This document shows, in pieces, positions 47,630 to 57,084 of a stretch of 64,000 bases of DNA (the first letter of the stretch is position 1; each line of letters opens with the position of its first letter). The stretch comes from Pseudolysinimonas kribbensis. Lineage in GTDB: Bacteria; Actinomycetota; Actinomycetes; Actinomycetales; Microbacteriaceae. The notes below the pieces were generated by a model. That model had not been told where the DNA came from. It ran no database searches and saw nothing but the letters and a program-made list of their open reading frames with translations. Where the stretch lies: positions 1,798,001-1,862,000 of the forward strand of contig NZ_BSVB01000001.1 in the NCBI RefSeq assembly GCF_030161895.1. The letters are read 5' to 3'. The position numbers were made by a program, and so were the translations under genes.

Positions 47630-48915
47630 CGTGGTGCGGCCCCTCGTGTCGCGGATGGGTTCTGGGCGATGTCGCGGCGGAACTGCCCGCCCTGGAGGTG
47701 GATGCGGTCCATCGCCCGGTAGGCGAGGTCGCGTGCTGCCTCGATGCCGTCGCCGGTCGCGACCACCCCGAGCACGCGGCCGCCGGTCGCGACGAAGCCG
47801 CCGTCGACCTCGGCGGTGGCGGCGTGGGCGATCGTCACGCCCGGCACCGCGGCCGCATCGTCGAGTCCCGTGATCGGCCGGCCGGTCTCGGCGCCCTCCG
47901 GATAGCCCTCGCTCGCGAGCACCACGACGACCGCGGCATCGTCGGAGAACGTCGGGTAGGGCAGCTTGCCGAGCCCACCCGTCGCGGCCGCGAGCAGCAG
48001 CTGCGACAGCGGGGTGCGCAGCCGCGGCAGCACGACCTGGGTCTCCGGGTCGCCGAAGCGCACGTTGAACTCGATGACCTTGACGCCCGATGGCGTGATC
48101 ACCAGCCCGCAGTAGAGCAGCCCGACGAAGGGCGTGCCCGCGGCCTCGAGCGCGCGCACGGTGGGCAGCGCGATCCGGTCGAGCACCTCATCGACGAAGG
48201 CGGCCTCCGAGCCCCACTCGTCGGCGAGCCACTGCAGCGGAGAGTACGCGCCCATGCCGCCCGTGTTCGGACCGAGGTCGCCGTCGCGCAGGCGCTTGAA
48301 GTCCTGGGCGGGGCTGAGCGGCACGACGTCGTGGCCGTCGGCGAGGAAGAACAGCGAGACCTCGGGGCCGGAGAGATATTCCTCGATGAGAATGTCGCCC
48401 TGCTGCAGGTAATGGGCGGCGTGGGCGAGCGCGGCATCCCGGTCGTCGGTGACCAGCACGCCCTTGCCCGCCGCGAGGCCGTCGGCCTTGACGACGTGCG
48501 GCGCGCCGAGCCGGTCGAGCGCGGCGGCCACCGCGTCGTGGGTGGATGCCGTGATCGCGCGCCCGGTCGGCACGCCGGCCGCGTCCATGATCCGCTTCGC
48601 GAACGCCTTCGATCCCTCGAGCGCGGCGGCGGCCCGGCCCGGCCCGAACGCCGGGATGCCGCGCGCGCGCAGCGCGTCGGCGACGCCCGCCACGAGGGGC
48701 GCCTCGGGTCCGATCACGACGAGGTCGACGTCGTTGTCGGCGGCGTAGCCCGCCACGAGCGGGCCGTTGCTGGCGTCGAGCTTGACCGTCTCGACCTGCC
48801 GCGCGATCCCCGCGTTGCCCGGGGCGGCGATGATCTCGTGGCCCGCACCCTCGGCCTGCAGAGCGGTGACGATCGCGTGCTCGCGGGCTCCCGAACCCAG
48901 CACGAGGATCTTCAT
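47626..48915 (-). CDS. purD: Phosphoribosylamine--glycine ligase (GAR synthetase)
   Basis: 429 residues, intact. ATP-grasp enzyme joining phosphoribosylamine and glycine. KILVLGSGAREHAI begins the N-domain, VVKADGLAAGKGV is the ATP-binding loop, and VIEFNVRFGDPETQVVLPRL the metal-binding C-terminal motif. A TAGCCT box six bases before ATG 48915 suggests a leaderless operon start for purD-purC-GNAT. Confidence 0.95.
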   Translation of the reverse strand: MKILVLGSGAREHAIVTALQAEGAGHEIIAAPGNAGIARQVETVKLDASNGPLVAGYAADNDVDLVVIGPEAPLVAGVADALRARGIPAFGPGRAAAALEGSKAFAKRIMDAAGVPTGRAITASTHDAVAAALDRLGAPHVVKADGLAAGKGVLVTDDRDAALAHAAHYLQQGDILIEEYLSGPEVSLFFLADGHDVVPLSPAQDFKRLRDGDLGPNTGGMGAYSPLQWLADEWGSEAAFVDEVLDRIALPTVRALEAAGTPFVGLLYCGLVITPSGVKVIEFNVRFGDPETQVVLPRLRTPLSQLLLAAATGGLGKLPYPTFSDDAAVVVVLASEGYPEGAETGRPITGLDDAAAVPGVTIAHAATAEVDGGFVATGGRVLGVVATGDGIEAARDLAYRAMDRIHLQGGQFRRDIAQNPSATRGAAPR

Positions 48916-48921
48916 CGGATC

Positions 48922-48927
48922 AGGCTA
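48922..48927 (-). promoter_or_regulatory. Leaderless -10 box of the purD operon
   Basis: TAGCCT on the minus strand, six bases before ATG 48915. Confidence 0.5.
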
Positions 48928-49069
48928 CCCGGGGCTGCACGACGGCCCGACCACGCCGGGTCCCGCCCGCCGCACCCCCATCGATCTGACACGAATGCCC
49001 CGTCGCCGGCCACCGGCACCGGGCATTCGCGTCATATGGATGGTGGCCGCGTGATGGGAGGATCGAGCA

Positions 49070-49438
49070 ATGGCGGTGCGGCGCAAGATTTCGCTCGAGG
49101 CTGGCCGTGCCGCCGTGCGCGCCGTGCTCGCCGGCTCGCCGCCGGATGCCGCCGAGCTCGCGATGGCCGTGCGATTCCTGCTCGAGGAGCTGGCATCCGG
49201 GCACGAGGGACACACGGTCGAGGTGCGCGTGCCGCCCTACGGAGCGGTGCAGGCGATCGCCGGGCCGCGGCACACGCGCGGCACGCCGCCGAATGTGATC
49301 GAGACCGATCCGACGACGTGGCTGGCGCTCGCGACCGGGTCGCTCGGCTGGCACGACGCGGTCGCCGCCGCACGGGTGCTGGCATCCGGATCGCGCGCCG
49401 ATCTGTCCGACGTGCTTCCCCTAGCCTGGGACTCATGA
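49070..49438 (+). CDS. Sterol-carrier-like (bacterial SCP) family protein
   Basis: 122 residues, cytosolic. [44 protein letters not shown] is spread over residues about 45-90 and matches the small actinobacterial SCP2-like family usually found near purF/purM. The fold binds hydrophobic ligands in other members; the bacterial function is not known. GGGAGG precedes ATG 49070. Its stop overlaps the next start (ATGA). Confidence 0.75.
   Translation: MAVRRKISLEAGRAAVRAVLAGSPPDAAELAMAVRFLLEELASGHEGHTVEVRVPPYGAVQAIAGPRHTRGTPPNVIETDPTTWLALATGSLGWHDAVAAARVLASGSRADLSDVLPLAWDS
49422..49427 (+). promoter_or_regulatory. Leaderless -10 box before the small membrane protein
   Basis: TAGCCT inside the end of the SCP gene, seven bases before ATG 49435. 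Confidence 0.4.
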
Positions 49439-49773
49439 GCGACCCCGCGGCGAGCGACCCGGGCACCGAGACGACGCAGGCGCACATCCGGCGCGCTCCG
49501 CGGGTCGCGGTGTTCCTCGTCCTCGGCGCCGTGCTCGGCGCGATCGTCGCCTTCGTGCTGACCGCACTCGGCCACGTGAGCCCGCGCGTCGGCTTCGGAG
49601 CGACCTGGGGCTACCTGTGCCTGCTGTGCGTGCCGGCCGGACTGGTGGTCGGCGCCGTGGTCGCGCTGGTGCTCGATCAGGTCTCCCGTCGACGCTCCCG
49701 CCTCGTGACGGTCGAGCACGCGAGCGTCGAGGGCGACCCCGATGACCTCGAGCCGGATGAGCGGGTCGAGTAG
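49435..49773 (+). CDS. Small two-helix membrane protein
   Basis: 112 residues. Two hydrophobic segments ([22 protein letters not shown], and [20 protein letters not shown]) flanked by a charged cytosolic N-terminus and an acidic C-terminus ([14 protein letters not shown]). No catalytic motif; function unknown. Coupled to the SCP gene by overlap, which suggests they work together or are conserved neighbours. Confidence 0.7.
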   Translation: MSDPAASDPGTETTQAHIRRAPRVAVFLVLGAVLGAIVAFVLTALGHVSPRVGFGATWGYLCLLCVPAGLVVGAVVALVLDQVSRRRSRLVTVEHASVEGDPDDLEPDERVE

Positions 49774-49806
49774 CCGCGCAGCGGCGTGTCCCGACCCCCG
49801 CGCACG

Positions 49807-50295
49807 ATGACCGACGACGGCCCGGAGTACCGCTACTCCTTCACGGTGACCGAGCACTACCGCCGGGAGCTGACCCGCGCCCTCATCGGCGCGGGGTACC
49901 GGTCCGCGGGCATCTGGATGGCGATCGCGATCGTGCTGGTCGCGGGCATCGGCAGTTCGCTGCTGCTTGGAAGTGTCATCCCCGTCATCGTGGCCGCCGC
50001 GGTCGATGTGGCACTCGTCGTCGCGGTGCCGGTGGCGGCGCACCGCCGGGTCGAGGCGGCAGCGGCGCTCGGCAGCGTCGCCCGCAGCGGGTTCGGTGAG
50101 AGCTCGTTCCGCATCGGTCACGACCTGCCCGGCATGCTCGTCGACTACGACCGGGTCGTCGACGTGACGCCGCGCGGCGACCTGGTCTGGCTCCGCATCC
50201 GGATGGCCTCCTCGACGCCGCGCGCCGCCTGGCCCCGCGCCCTCTTCCCGGACGCCGAACTCGCCCGCCTCCGGGACGCCACCGCTCACGAATGA
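49807..50295 (+). CDS. YcxB-like membrane protein
   Basis: 162 residues. Two adjacent hydrophobic helices in residues about 30-75 and a C-terminal cytosolic domain with VDYDRVVDVTPRGDLVWLRIR, the fold of the YcxB family whose role is unknown. ATG 49807 is used; GTG 49786 is an in-frame alternative. The stop codon lies inside the left arm of a strong hairpin shared with purF. Confidence 0.68.
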   Translation: MTDDGPEYRYSFTVTEHYRRELTRALIGAGYRSAGIWMAIAIVLVAGIGSSLLLGSVIPVIVAAAVDVALVVAVPVAAHRRVEAAAALGSVARSGFGESSFRIGHDLPGMLVDYDRVVDVTPRGDLVWLRIRMASSTPRAAWPRALFPDAELARLRDATAHE

Positions 50296-50345
50296 CCGAA
50301 ATGTGCAATCGTGCGAGCGGCGGACCCGCACAAATCGGTCATTCG
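50289..50345. terminator. Strong bidirectional hairpin between YcxB-like gene and purF
   Basis: CGAATGACCGA (50289-50299) is a perfect 11-base match to TCGGTCATTCG (50335-50345). After two unpaired A residues on each side a second stem TGTGC/GCACA (50302-50306 with 50328-50332) continues. It lies between convergent stops and includes one of them. Confidence 0.65.
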
Positions 50346-50355
50346 GCAAGCGAGG

Positions 50356-51813
50356 TCAGCTGAGCTGGTTGCGCTCGACCCAGTCGAGGTACTCGGGGGT
50401 GACCGTGCCGGTCACGTAGTCGCCGGTGAAGCAGCTCATCTCGAGGCTCGCGATGTCGGTGCCCTCGAGGATCGCGGCCTCCATGTCGGCGACCTCCTGG
50501 TAGACGAGGTGGTCCGCGCCGAGCTCCGTCGCGATCTCGGGGATGCTGCGGCCCGCCGCCACCAGCTCGTGGCGCGTCGGCATGTTGATCCCGTACACGT
50601 GCGGGTAGCGCACCGGCGGCGCCGCGGAGGTGAACGTCACCGAGTTGGCCCCCGCCATCCGGGCCATGTCGACGATCTCGCGCGAGGTGGTGCCCCGCAC
50701 GATCGAGTCGTCGACGATGAGCACGTTCTTGCCCTGGAACTCCGAGCTCATCGCGTTGAGCTTCTGCCGCACGCTGCGCGCCCGCTGCTCCTGCCCGGGC
50801 ATGATGAACGTCCGGCCCACGTAGCGGTTCTTGTAGAAGCCCTCGCGGTACTCGATGCCGAGCTTGCGCGCGACCTGCATCGCGGCCGGGCGCGACGAGT
50901 CGGGGATCGGCATGACCACGTCGATGTCGCCCTTCGGCGCGTACTTCGCGATCGTGTCGGCCAGCCGGTCGCCGAGCCGCAGCCGGGCCTCGTACACCGA
51001 GATCCCGTTCATGATCGAGTCGGGCCGCGCCAGGTAGACGTATTCGAACGAGCACGGGATGAGCCGCGGGTCGGCCGCACACTGCCGCGAGAACAGCTCC
51101 CCGGCCTGGGTGATGAAGACCGCCTCGCCGGGCGCGAGATCCCGCACGATCTCGTACCCGCCGTGCTCGAGCACGAGCGACTCGCTCGCGACCACCCACT
51201 CGGTGCCGACGAGGCCCGCCGAGCGCTTGCCGAGGATCAGCGGCCGGATGCCGAACGGGTCGCGGAACGCGAGCAGCCCGTGCCCCGCGATGAGCGCGAT
51301 CGCGGCATACGACCCCTCGACGCGCTCGTGCAATGTCGCGATCGCGTCGAACACCTGGTCTGGATCGAGGTCGAGCCCGCGTGCCTGCGCCTGCAGCTCG
51401 TTGGCGAGCACGTTGACCAGCAGCTCGGTGTCGGAGCTCGTGTTGAGGTGCCGCCGGTCGATGCGGAACAGCTCGTCGGTGAGCTCGCGCGTGTTGGTGA
51501 GGTTGCCGTTGTGCACGAGCACGATGCCGTAGGGCGCGTTCACGTAGAACGGCTGGGCCTCCTGCTCCTTGCCGGCGTCGCCGCGGGTCGCGTAGCGCAC
51601 GTGGCCGAGTCCCATGGTGCCGAGCAGCGAGCGCATGTCGCGCGTGCGGTAGGCCTCACGCACCTGGCCCTTGGCCTTGTGCAGGTGGATGACGTTGCCC
51701 TCGGCCGTCGCGATGCCGGTCGAGTCCTGACCGCGGTGCTGCAGCAACCCCAGCGCGTCGTAGATCTGCTGGTTGACGGGGCTCGCGGAGACGATGCCGA
51801 CGATGCCGCACAT
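50356..51813 (-). CDS. purF: Amidophosphoribosyltransferase
   Basis: 485 residues, intact. First committed purine step: PRPP plus glutamine to phosphoribosylamine. MCGIVGIV puts the glutaminase nucleophile Cys at position 2 after Met removal. HNGNLTN and RPLILGKR follow, and the PRPP motif is VLIVDDSIVRGTTS. ATG 51813 is fixed by the Cys2 requirement. Cysteines late in the chain (SCFTGDY and others) may bind an Fe-S cluster, as in B. subtilis PurF. Confidence 0.95.
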   Translation of the reverse strand: MCGIVGIVSASPVNQQIYDALGLLQHRGQDSTGIATAEGNVIHLHKAKGQVREAYRTRDMRSLLGTMGLGHVRYATRGDAGKEQEAQPFYVNAPYGIVLVHNGNLTNTRELTDELFRIDRRHLNTSSDTELLVNVLANELQAQARGLDLDPDQVFDAIATLHERVEGSYAAIALIAGHGLLAFRDPFGIRPLILGKRSAGLVGTEWVVASESLVLEHGGYEIVRDLAPGEAVFITQAGELFSRQCAADPRLIPCSFEYVYLARPDSIMNGISVYEARLRLGDRLADTIAKYAPKGDIDVVMPIPDSSRPAAMQVARKLGIEYREGFYKNRYVGRTFIMPGQEQRARSVRQKLNAMSSEFQGKNVLIVDDSIVRGTTSREIVDMARMAGANSVTFTSAAPPVRYPHVYGINMPTRHELVAAGRSIPEIATELGADHLVYQEVADMEAAILEGTDIASLEMSCFTGDYVTGTVTPEYLDWVERNQLS

Positions 51814-51886
51814 TGCGGTGAGGACTCCGTGTGTCGAGGAAGGACGCACCCGACCGGGTACGGCTCAGTCTCCCACAGCGAGGCGG

Positions 51887-52687
51887 TCAGTCGCCGAACG
51901 CGCGAGTGCGCAGCTCCCGGTCGATACCGCCCCGGATGCCGCGGCCGCGGGCGAGGTCGCGCGCGGCGGCGACGGCGGCGCCGTACGCGATCCACGCGAG
52001 CCCGGCGCCCGTCGACACCCGCCGGACCCCGAGCACGATGAGCTCCGCCACCGTGGGACCGCCTGGCAGGGCGAGCACGTTGACCGGGGCGCCCGTCTCC
52101 GCCACCACGCGGGCGATCTGCACCGCGTCGGTGAGGCCGGGCGCGTAGAGCACGTCGGCACCGACCTCGCGGTAGGCGACGAGGCGGTCGATGACCTCGT
52201 CGAGCTCCTGCGTGCCGTAGAGGGCTCCCTCCGCGCGTGCGGTGACCACGAGGCCGCCGGCCTCGCGGGCCGCCTCGACCGCGGCCGAGACCCGGGCGAT
52301 GGCGTCGTCGAGCTCGCGCACGGCGCCGGTCGCGGCATCCCAGTCCTCGATCGAGAGGCCGGCCGCGCCCGCGCTCGCGAGCCGCTGGACCGTCTCGGCG
52401 ATGCCCTCCGGCCCGTCGGCGTAGCAGTCCTCGGAGTCCACCGAGATCGGCAGACTGGTCGCCCCCGCGAGCGTCTCGACGTGCGCGACGAGCTCGTCGA
52501 GCGTGACCCGCTGATCCTCGCGGCCGAGGGTGGCGGCGAACCCGGCGCTCGTGGTCGCGAGCGCGACGGCGCCGCCGGCCTCGAGCAGCTTGGCCGAGGC
52601 GACATCCCATGCGTTCGGGATCACGAAGGTGCCGTCGGCATGCAATTCGCGCAGACGGGCGATGCGGTCCTCGCTCGGAGTGCTCAT
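51887..52687 (-). CDS. Isocitrate lyase/PEP mutase-family protein
   Basis: 266 residues, intact. FVIPNAWDVASAKLLEAGGAVALATTSAGFAATLG opens the family TIM barrel; SVDSEDCYADGPEGIAETV is the metal-binding acidic strand and LSIEDWD the next. The classical lyase motif KKCGH is absent, as in 2-methylisocitrate lyase-like and oxaloacetate-decarboxylase-like members. It probably cleaves a C-C bond in a 2-hydroxy or keto acid. A TAGCGT box precedes the ATG by six bases. Confidence 0.82.
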   Translation of the reverse strand: MSTPSEDRIARLRELHADGTFVIPNAWDVASAKLLEAGGAVALATTSAGFAATLGREDQRVTLDELVAHVETLAGATSLPISVDSEDCYADGPEGIAETVQRLASAGAAGLSIEDWDAATGAVRELDDAIARVSAAVEAAREAGGLVVTARAEGALYGTQELDEVIDRLVAYREVGADVLYAPGLTDAVQIARVVAETGAPVNVLALPGGPTVAELIVLGVRRVSTGAGLAWIAYGAAVAAARDLARGRGIRGGIDRELRTRAFGD

Positions 52688-52693
52688 GAGCCG

Positions 52694-52699
52694 ACGCTA
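52694..52699 (-). promoter_or_regulatory. Leaderless -10 box of the isocitrate lyase-family gene
   Basis: TAGCGT on the minus strand, six bases before ATG 52687. Confidence 0.5.
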
Positions 52700-52766
52700 G
52701 CGCGCGGGCCGCGCCGCCTGATCGACGCCACAGCCCGCGCGCATCCTGGGTGTCCCTCGAGAACGC

Positions 52767-52997
52767 CTACCGCGGGAATCCGGCGGAGACGCCGTGACCC
52801 AGCGCGACGCCGGGTGCGGTCCGTGCGACGGCGGAGACGTCGTCGGTCCGGGTGCCCGCCAGGAGACGGACGGTCGCGAAGCCGGCGGTGTGCCGTGCCT
52901 CGGCGAGCCGGCGGCGCGCGCCGCGCAGCTCGTGACGGAGCAGGCGCACGGCCTCCTCCGGGTCGGCGGGGACCTCGATCGTGGTGTTGTTCGTCAT
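52767..52997 (-). CDS. Small hypothetical protein, 76 residues
   Basis: Begins MTNNTTIEVPADPEEAV and continues with a charged helical stretch (LLRHELRGARRRLAEARHTAGF) and a Thr/Ala/Gly-rich end. No motif or membrane segment; not recognised. It is divergent from the ECF sigma gene across 108 bp and could be co-regulated with it. Coding looks plausible from codon use, but this is a weak call. Confidence 0.4.
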   Translation of the reverse strand: MTNNTTIEVPADPEEAVRLLRHELRGARRRLAEARHTAGFATVRLLAGTRTDDVSAVARTAPGVALGHGVSAGFPR

Positions 52998-53044
52998 GCC
53001 CAGAGGTCGAAGCCGGCGGACGCGGGAGGACATCCGCGATCCGA

Positions 53045-53070
53045 TGTCCGGTTGCGTCTGTCGGCTCCGA
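53045..53070 (+). promoter_or_regulatory. Candidate ECF-type autoregulated promoter
   Basis: TGTCCG at 53045-53050, then 17 bases, then CGA at 53068-53070, about 35 bp before the sigma gene ATG. It resembles the TGTCGA...CGA pattern reported for ECF42 targets, with one -35 mismatch. Assignment is by eye only. Confidence 0.35.
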
Positions 53071-53105
53071 CCATGGTGTGACAGCGTTCCGGGAAGGAGA
53101 CGACG

Positions 53106-54368
53106 ATGCCGACCGACGACACCCTCATCGCGGCGACCGTGCGCGCGGCCGTCCCCCTCGTCGTCGCCGCGCTCGCCCGCCGCTACGGCAACCTCGCCGA
53201 CAGCGAGGACGCCGTGCAGGAGGCTCTCGCCGAGGCTGCGGTGGCGTGGTCGCGCACCGGCCTTCCCGACGACCCGCGCGCCTGGCTGCTGACGGTCGCC
53301 CGCCGCCGCTACATCGACGCCGTCCGCTCGGATGCCGCGCGGCGCGATCGCGAGGAGCGCGACGCCGCCCTCGACCTGCGCGACGAGGGCGCCGCCTCCG
53401 CGCGCGACGACTCGCTCGCGCTGTTCGCGCTGTGCTGCCATCCGGCGCTGGAGCCGACGACGCAGGTCGCGCTCACGCTGCGCACGGTGGGCGGCCTCAC
53501 GACGGCGCAGATCGCGTCCGCCTTCTACGCGACCGAGGCCGCGATGACGCGCCGGCTCTCGCGCGCCAAGCGCACCATCGACGACGCCGGTCGCCGGTTC
53601 GGCTCCCTCGACGCCGCGGAGCTCGCGGCACGCGCCGACGCCGTGCGCTCGACGCTCTACCTCATGTTCACCCAGGGCCACGCGCCCTCCGACGGCGAGC
53701 TGCCGGTGCACGCCGAGCTGACCGCGGAGGCGATCCGGCTGACCCGGATGCTGCACGACGCCCTCCCGGCCGATACGCAGACCACGGCGCTGCTCGCCCT
53801 CCTCCTCCTCACCGACGCCCGCACGCCGGCGCGGACCGACGCCGACGGCTTGCCGGTGCCGCTCGCGCTGCAGGATCGCGGGCTCTGGCGCGACGACCAG
53901 CTCGTCGAGGGGCGCGCGCTCGCCGCGGCCGCACTCGCGGACGGCGTGGCGACGCCGATGCACGTGCAGGCGGCGCTCGCGGCGGTGCACGCCGCCGCGA
54001 GCACCGCCGCCGACACCGACTGGCCGCAGCTCGTCGGGCTGTACGACGTGCTCGTGCGGCTGCAGCCCGGCCCGGCGTCGTGGCTCGGCCGGGCCGCGGC
54101 GATCGGCATGGCCCGCGGTCCGCTGGCCGGGCTCGCCGAGCTCGCCGAGCTGGAGCGCGACGAGCGACTCGCCGGCGGGCACCGGCTGCCGTCCGTGCGG
54201 GCGGGCCTGCTCGAGCGCGCGGGGGCGACCGCCGCGGCACGCGCCGCCTATGCACTGGCCGCGTCGCGGGCATCCAACTCGTCCGAGCGCCGCTGGCTGG
54301 CGACGCAGGCCGAACGACTCACCGACCCATCCACCGACCGACCCACCCCAGGAGAAGGAGCATCATGA
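53106..54368 (+). CDS. ECF sigma factor, ECF42-like, with long C-terminal extension
   Basis: 420 residues, about twice a normal ECF sigma. Region 2 (ALARRYGNLADSEDAVQEALAEAAVAW) and region 4 (LRTVGGLTTAQIASAFYATEAAMTRRLSRAKRTI) fill the first 165 residues. A helical TPR/SnoaL-type extension of about 240 residues follows (LYLMFTQGHAP, VEGRALAAAALADG, WPQLVGLYDVL). This architecture with a downstream DGPF gene defines group ECF42, which lacks an anti-sigma factor. The stop overlaps the DGPF ATG. GGGAAGGAG is its ribosome site. Confidence 0.86.
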   Translation: MPTDDTLIAATVRAAVPLVVAALARRYGNLADSEDAVQEALAEAAVAWSRTGLPDDPRAWLLTVARRRYIDAVRSDAARRDREERDAALDLRDEGAASARDDSLALFALCCHPALEPTTQVALTLRTVGGLTTAQIASAFYATEAAMTRRLSRAKRTIDDAGRRFGSLDAAELAARADAVRSTLYLMFTQGHAPSDGELPVHAELTAEAIRLTRMLHDALPADTQTTALLALLLLTDARTPARTDADGLPVPLALQDRGLWRDDQLVEGRALAAAALADGVATPMHVQAALAAVHAAASTAADTDWPQLVGLYDVLVRLQPGPASWLGRAAAIGMARGPLAGLAELAELERDERLAGGHRLPSVRAGLLERAGATAAARAAYALAASRASNSSERRWLATQAERLTDPSTDRPTPGEGAS

Positions 54369-54763
54369 CCGACAACCAGTACCTGCTGCTGTACACGACG
54401 GCGCCCGACGGCGAGCCGTGGAGTGCCGAGTCCGACGACATCGCCGACTGGCTCGACACGGTCGACCCGACCGGCATCCGGATCTTCGGCGAACGCCTCA
54501 CGACGCCCTCCGATGCGCGCATGGTCACCAAGCGCGCGGGAGCGGTCGCCGTGAGCGACGGCCCGTTCGCGGAGTACACCGAGTGGTTCGTGGGCTTCGA
54601 CCTCATCACCGCACCGGATCTCGCCGCGGCGACCGAGATCGGCTCCCGGCACCCCTGCGCGCGCTTCGGTCGCGTGATCGTGCTGCCGCTCATGGAGCCG
54701 ATCGAGGGGCGCGAGAAGCTCGAGGAGACGATCCGCGCTCGCGAGGATGCTGCCGCGGTCTGA
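54365..54763 (+). CDS. DGPF (YCII-related) domain protein
   Basis: 132 residues. The eponymous motif is visible in AVSDGPFAEYTEWFVGFDLI (residues about 60-79). DGPF/YCII proteins are ferredoxin-fold dimers of unknown activity that commonly sit beside ECF42 sigma genes. Translational coupling (ATGA) implies fixed stoichiometry with the sigma factor; regulation of, or by, the sigma's C-terminal extension is a reasonable guess but unproven. Confidence 0.86.
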   Translation: MTDNQYLLLYTTAPDGEPWSAESDDIADWLDTVDPTGIRIFGERLTTPSDARMVTKRAGAVAVSDGPFAEYTEWFVGFDLITAPDLAAATEIGSRHPCARFGRVIVLPLMEPIEGREKLEETIRAREDAAAV

Positions 54764-54848
54764 CACACGCCGCACCGGCCCCCGACGGAAGGCCGACGGT
54801 TCACCCGGACGATCGCCGGGTCGGGAACCCCGACCCGGCGATCCGTCG

Positions 54849-56353
54849 TCAGTGGGCGACGACCTGCTGGCTCGCCGTGATCGTCGGCACCGCCGCCGTG
54901 GGAATGCGGCCCAGCGCGAGCCGGTGCCGGCGGAACAGGAGCGCTGTCAGCACCGCGCCGCCCGCGAACACCCCGGCGCAGACCCAGAACGCGACGGTGT
55001 AGCCGTGGATGGCGGCCGCCGCTGTCACGCTGGCCCCCTCCGCGACGTGGGAGGTCGCGTACGCCGTGGTCGCACCGGCGACGAGCGTGTTGAGCAGCGC
55101 CGTGCCGACCGAGCCCCCGACCTGCTGACTCGTGTTGGTCATGGCCGAGCCGACGCCGGCGAAACGCGGGTCGAGCCGGAGAGTGGCGCTCTGGAACGAC
55201 GACGGCATGATCGTGCCCATCGCCGTGCCGAGGATCAGCAGCGCCGGCAGCACGCCGCCGGCGTAGGTGCTGTGCACGTCGAGCCGGGTCAGCAGCAGCA
55301 TGCCGACCACGCCGAGCGTCATCCCGATCGGCACGAGCACTTTGGCCCCGAAGCGCGGCACGAAAAGGTTGTTCCCGAGCTGGGCGGCGAGCACCAGCAT
55401 GCCGATCATCGGCAGGAACGCCAGCCCCGTCGACATCGGGCTGAGCTTCAGGTTCGTCTCCAGGTAGTAGGTGACGAACAGGAAGATGCCGAACATGCTG
55501 ACCCCCGCGAGGAGGATCGCGACGTAGGCGCCCGCGCGGGTGCGGTCGAGCACGATCTGCAGCGGCAGCAGCGGGTGCGCGGCGCGGCGCTGCCACAGCA
55601 CGAAGGCGATGAGCAGCAGCCCGGATGCCGTGAGCATGCCCCAGGTGAGCGGCGCGCTCCAGCTGTCGGTCTCCGCGTTCGAGAACCCGTAGACCAACGC
55701 GAAGAGGCCGGCCGAGACGAGCAGCGTCCCCGGCGCATCAAGCCGCGGCCGCGGGCCGCTGCGCGCGATCGCCGGCACGAGCGCGATCGCGCCGATCACG
55801 GCGACGACGGCGATGACGTCGTTGATGTAGAGGTTCCAGCGCCAATCGGCGTACTGGGTGAGATAGCCGCCGAGGAGCAGCCCGATCGCGCCACCGGCTC
55901 CGGCGAGCGCACCGAAGACGCCGAACGCACGGGAGCGCTCCCGCGGGATCGTGAAGGTGGTCGCGAGCACCGCGAGAGCCGTCGGGGCGAGCAGCGCGCC
56001 GAATGCGCCCTGCAGCGCGCGTGCGGCGATCAGCACGCCGAGGTCCGGAGCGGCGCCGCCGAGGGCCGAGGCGAGGGCGAAGCCGATGAGCCCGATGATG
56101 AACGCGCGCTTGCGCCCGATCAGATCGGAGATGCGTCCGCCGAGGAGCAGCAGACTGCCGAACGCGAGCGAGTACGCGGTCACGATCCACTGACGGTCAC
56201 CGTCGCTGAAGCCGAGATCGCGCTGAGCCACCGGCAGCGCGATGTTCACGACCGTCGAGTCGAGAACCACCATGAGCTGCGCGAGCGCGACGACGGCGAG
56301 GGTCCACCAGCGGCGACGCGCGGCGTGGTCCGTGGGGAGGAGATATCGGGCAT
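54849..56353 (-). CDS. MFS drug exporter, DHA2 type (one apparent frameshift)
   Basis: About 501 residues, roughly 14 helices. VVLDSTVVNIALPVAQRDLGF is motif D1, GGRISDLIGRKRAFI motif A, ARALQGAFGALLAP motif B. The true N-terminus requires restoring one base opposite 56334-56337; ATG 56353 then gives MPDISSPTDHAARRRWW leading into helix 1. Without this the frame opens only at 56273, mid-helix. It is divergent from a TetR gene with a spaced inverted repeat between them and is the second such exporter in the window. Confidence 0.86.
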
Positions 56354-56369
56354 GCCGGCGAGCATATAC

Positions 56370-56401
56370 GGAACCGGCTAGTATCGGAAATGACCAGTTC
56401 C
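56370..56401. promoter_or_regulatory. Spaced inverted repeat, TetR operator candidate
   Basis: GGAACCGG (56370-56377) faces CCAGTTCC (56394-56401), seven of eight bases complementary, with 16 bases between. It occupies the divergent region of the exporter and tetR genes. Confidence 0.5.
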
Positions 56402-56455
56402 TGAATTACGCCGAGGGCGTACCATGGCACCGACGAGGAGAGAGGGCACGCCGCG

Positions 56456-57077
56456 ATGACGCAGCACGACGCCCCGCGCCCCGGGCGCAAGCGCGACGCG
56501 ACGCGCGACTGCGCGATCCTCGACGCCGCGGGCGAGGTGCTGGCCGAGACCGGCTACGACGGCATGACGATCGACATGGTCGCCGCGCGGGCCAAGGCCG
56601 GCAAGGCGACGGTGTATCGGCGCTGGGCGTCGAAGAGCGAGCTCGTGATCGACGCGGTCGCCTGCCTCAAGAACTCCTCCTCGACCTCGACGCGCTGCCC
56701 GATACCGGCACTCTTCGTGGCGACATGGTCGCGATGATCGAGCCGCACACCATCGAGGACGCGGAGAGGAAGCTCAAGGTGATGGGCGGCCTCGTCTCGA
56801 TGCTGTCGACGCACCCCGAGCTCGCCGACGCGGCACGCGAGGCGATCGTCGAGCCGCGCCTGCGCGCCAACCGGTTCCTTTGCAGCGCGCCATCGACCGC
56901 GGGGAGATCCGACCGGACTGCGACGTCGAGACCCTCGCGCTGGTCTCCGCCGCGATGGTCGCGCATCGCACCCTGCTGCTGCGCAAGCCGGTGGACCGCG
57001 CGTTCCTGATCTCCGTTCTGGACGGCGTCCTCCTGCCGGCCGTCGGCCTCGCCCCGCATCCCGCGCTGGCCGGCTGA
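56456..57077 (+). CDS. TetR-family regulator of the adjacent exporter (two apparent frameshifts)
   Basis: About 207 residues after restoring one base near 56665-56680 and one near 56874-56880. The helix-turn-helix is intact in residues about 18-60 (ILDAAGEVLAETGYDGMTID, then ARAKAGKATVYRRWASKSEL). The C-terminal domain text PDTGTLRGDMVAMI and EPRLRANRFLQRAIDRGEI is typical of TetR_C_11/16 proteins. It probably represses the divergent DHA2 exporter. Confidence 0.8.
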
Positions 57078-57084
57078 CCGCCCA

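Noticed and set aside
54747-56381. A 544-codon frame antisense to the second DHA2 exporter
   Set aside because: Highly charged low-complexity translation; the exporter on the minus strand has all family motifs.
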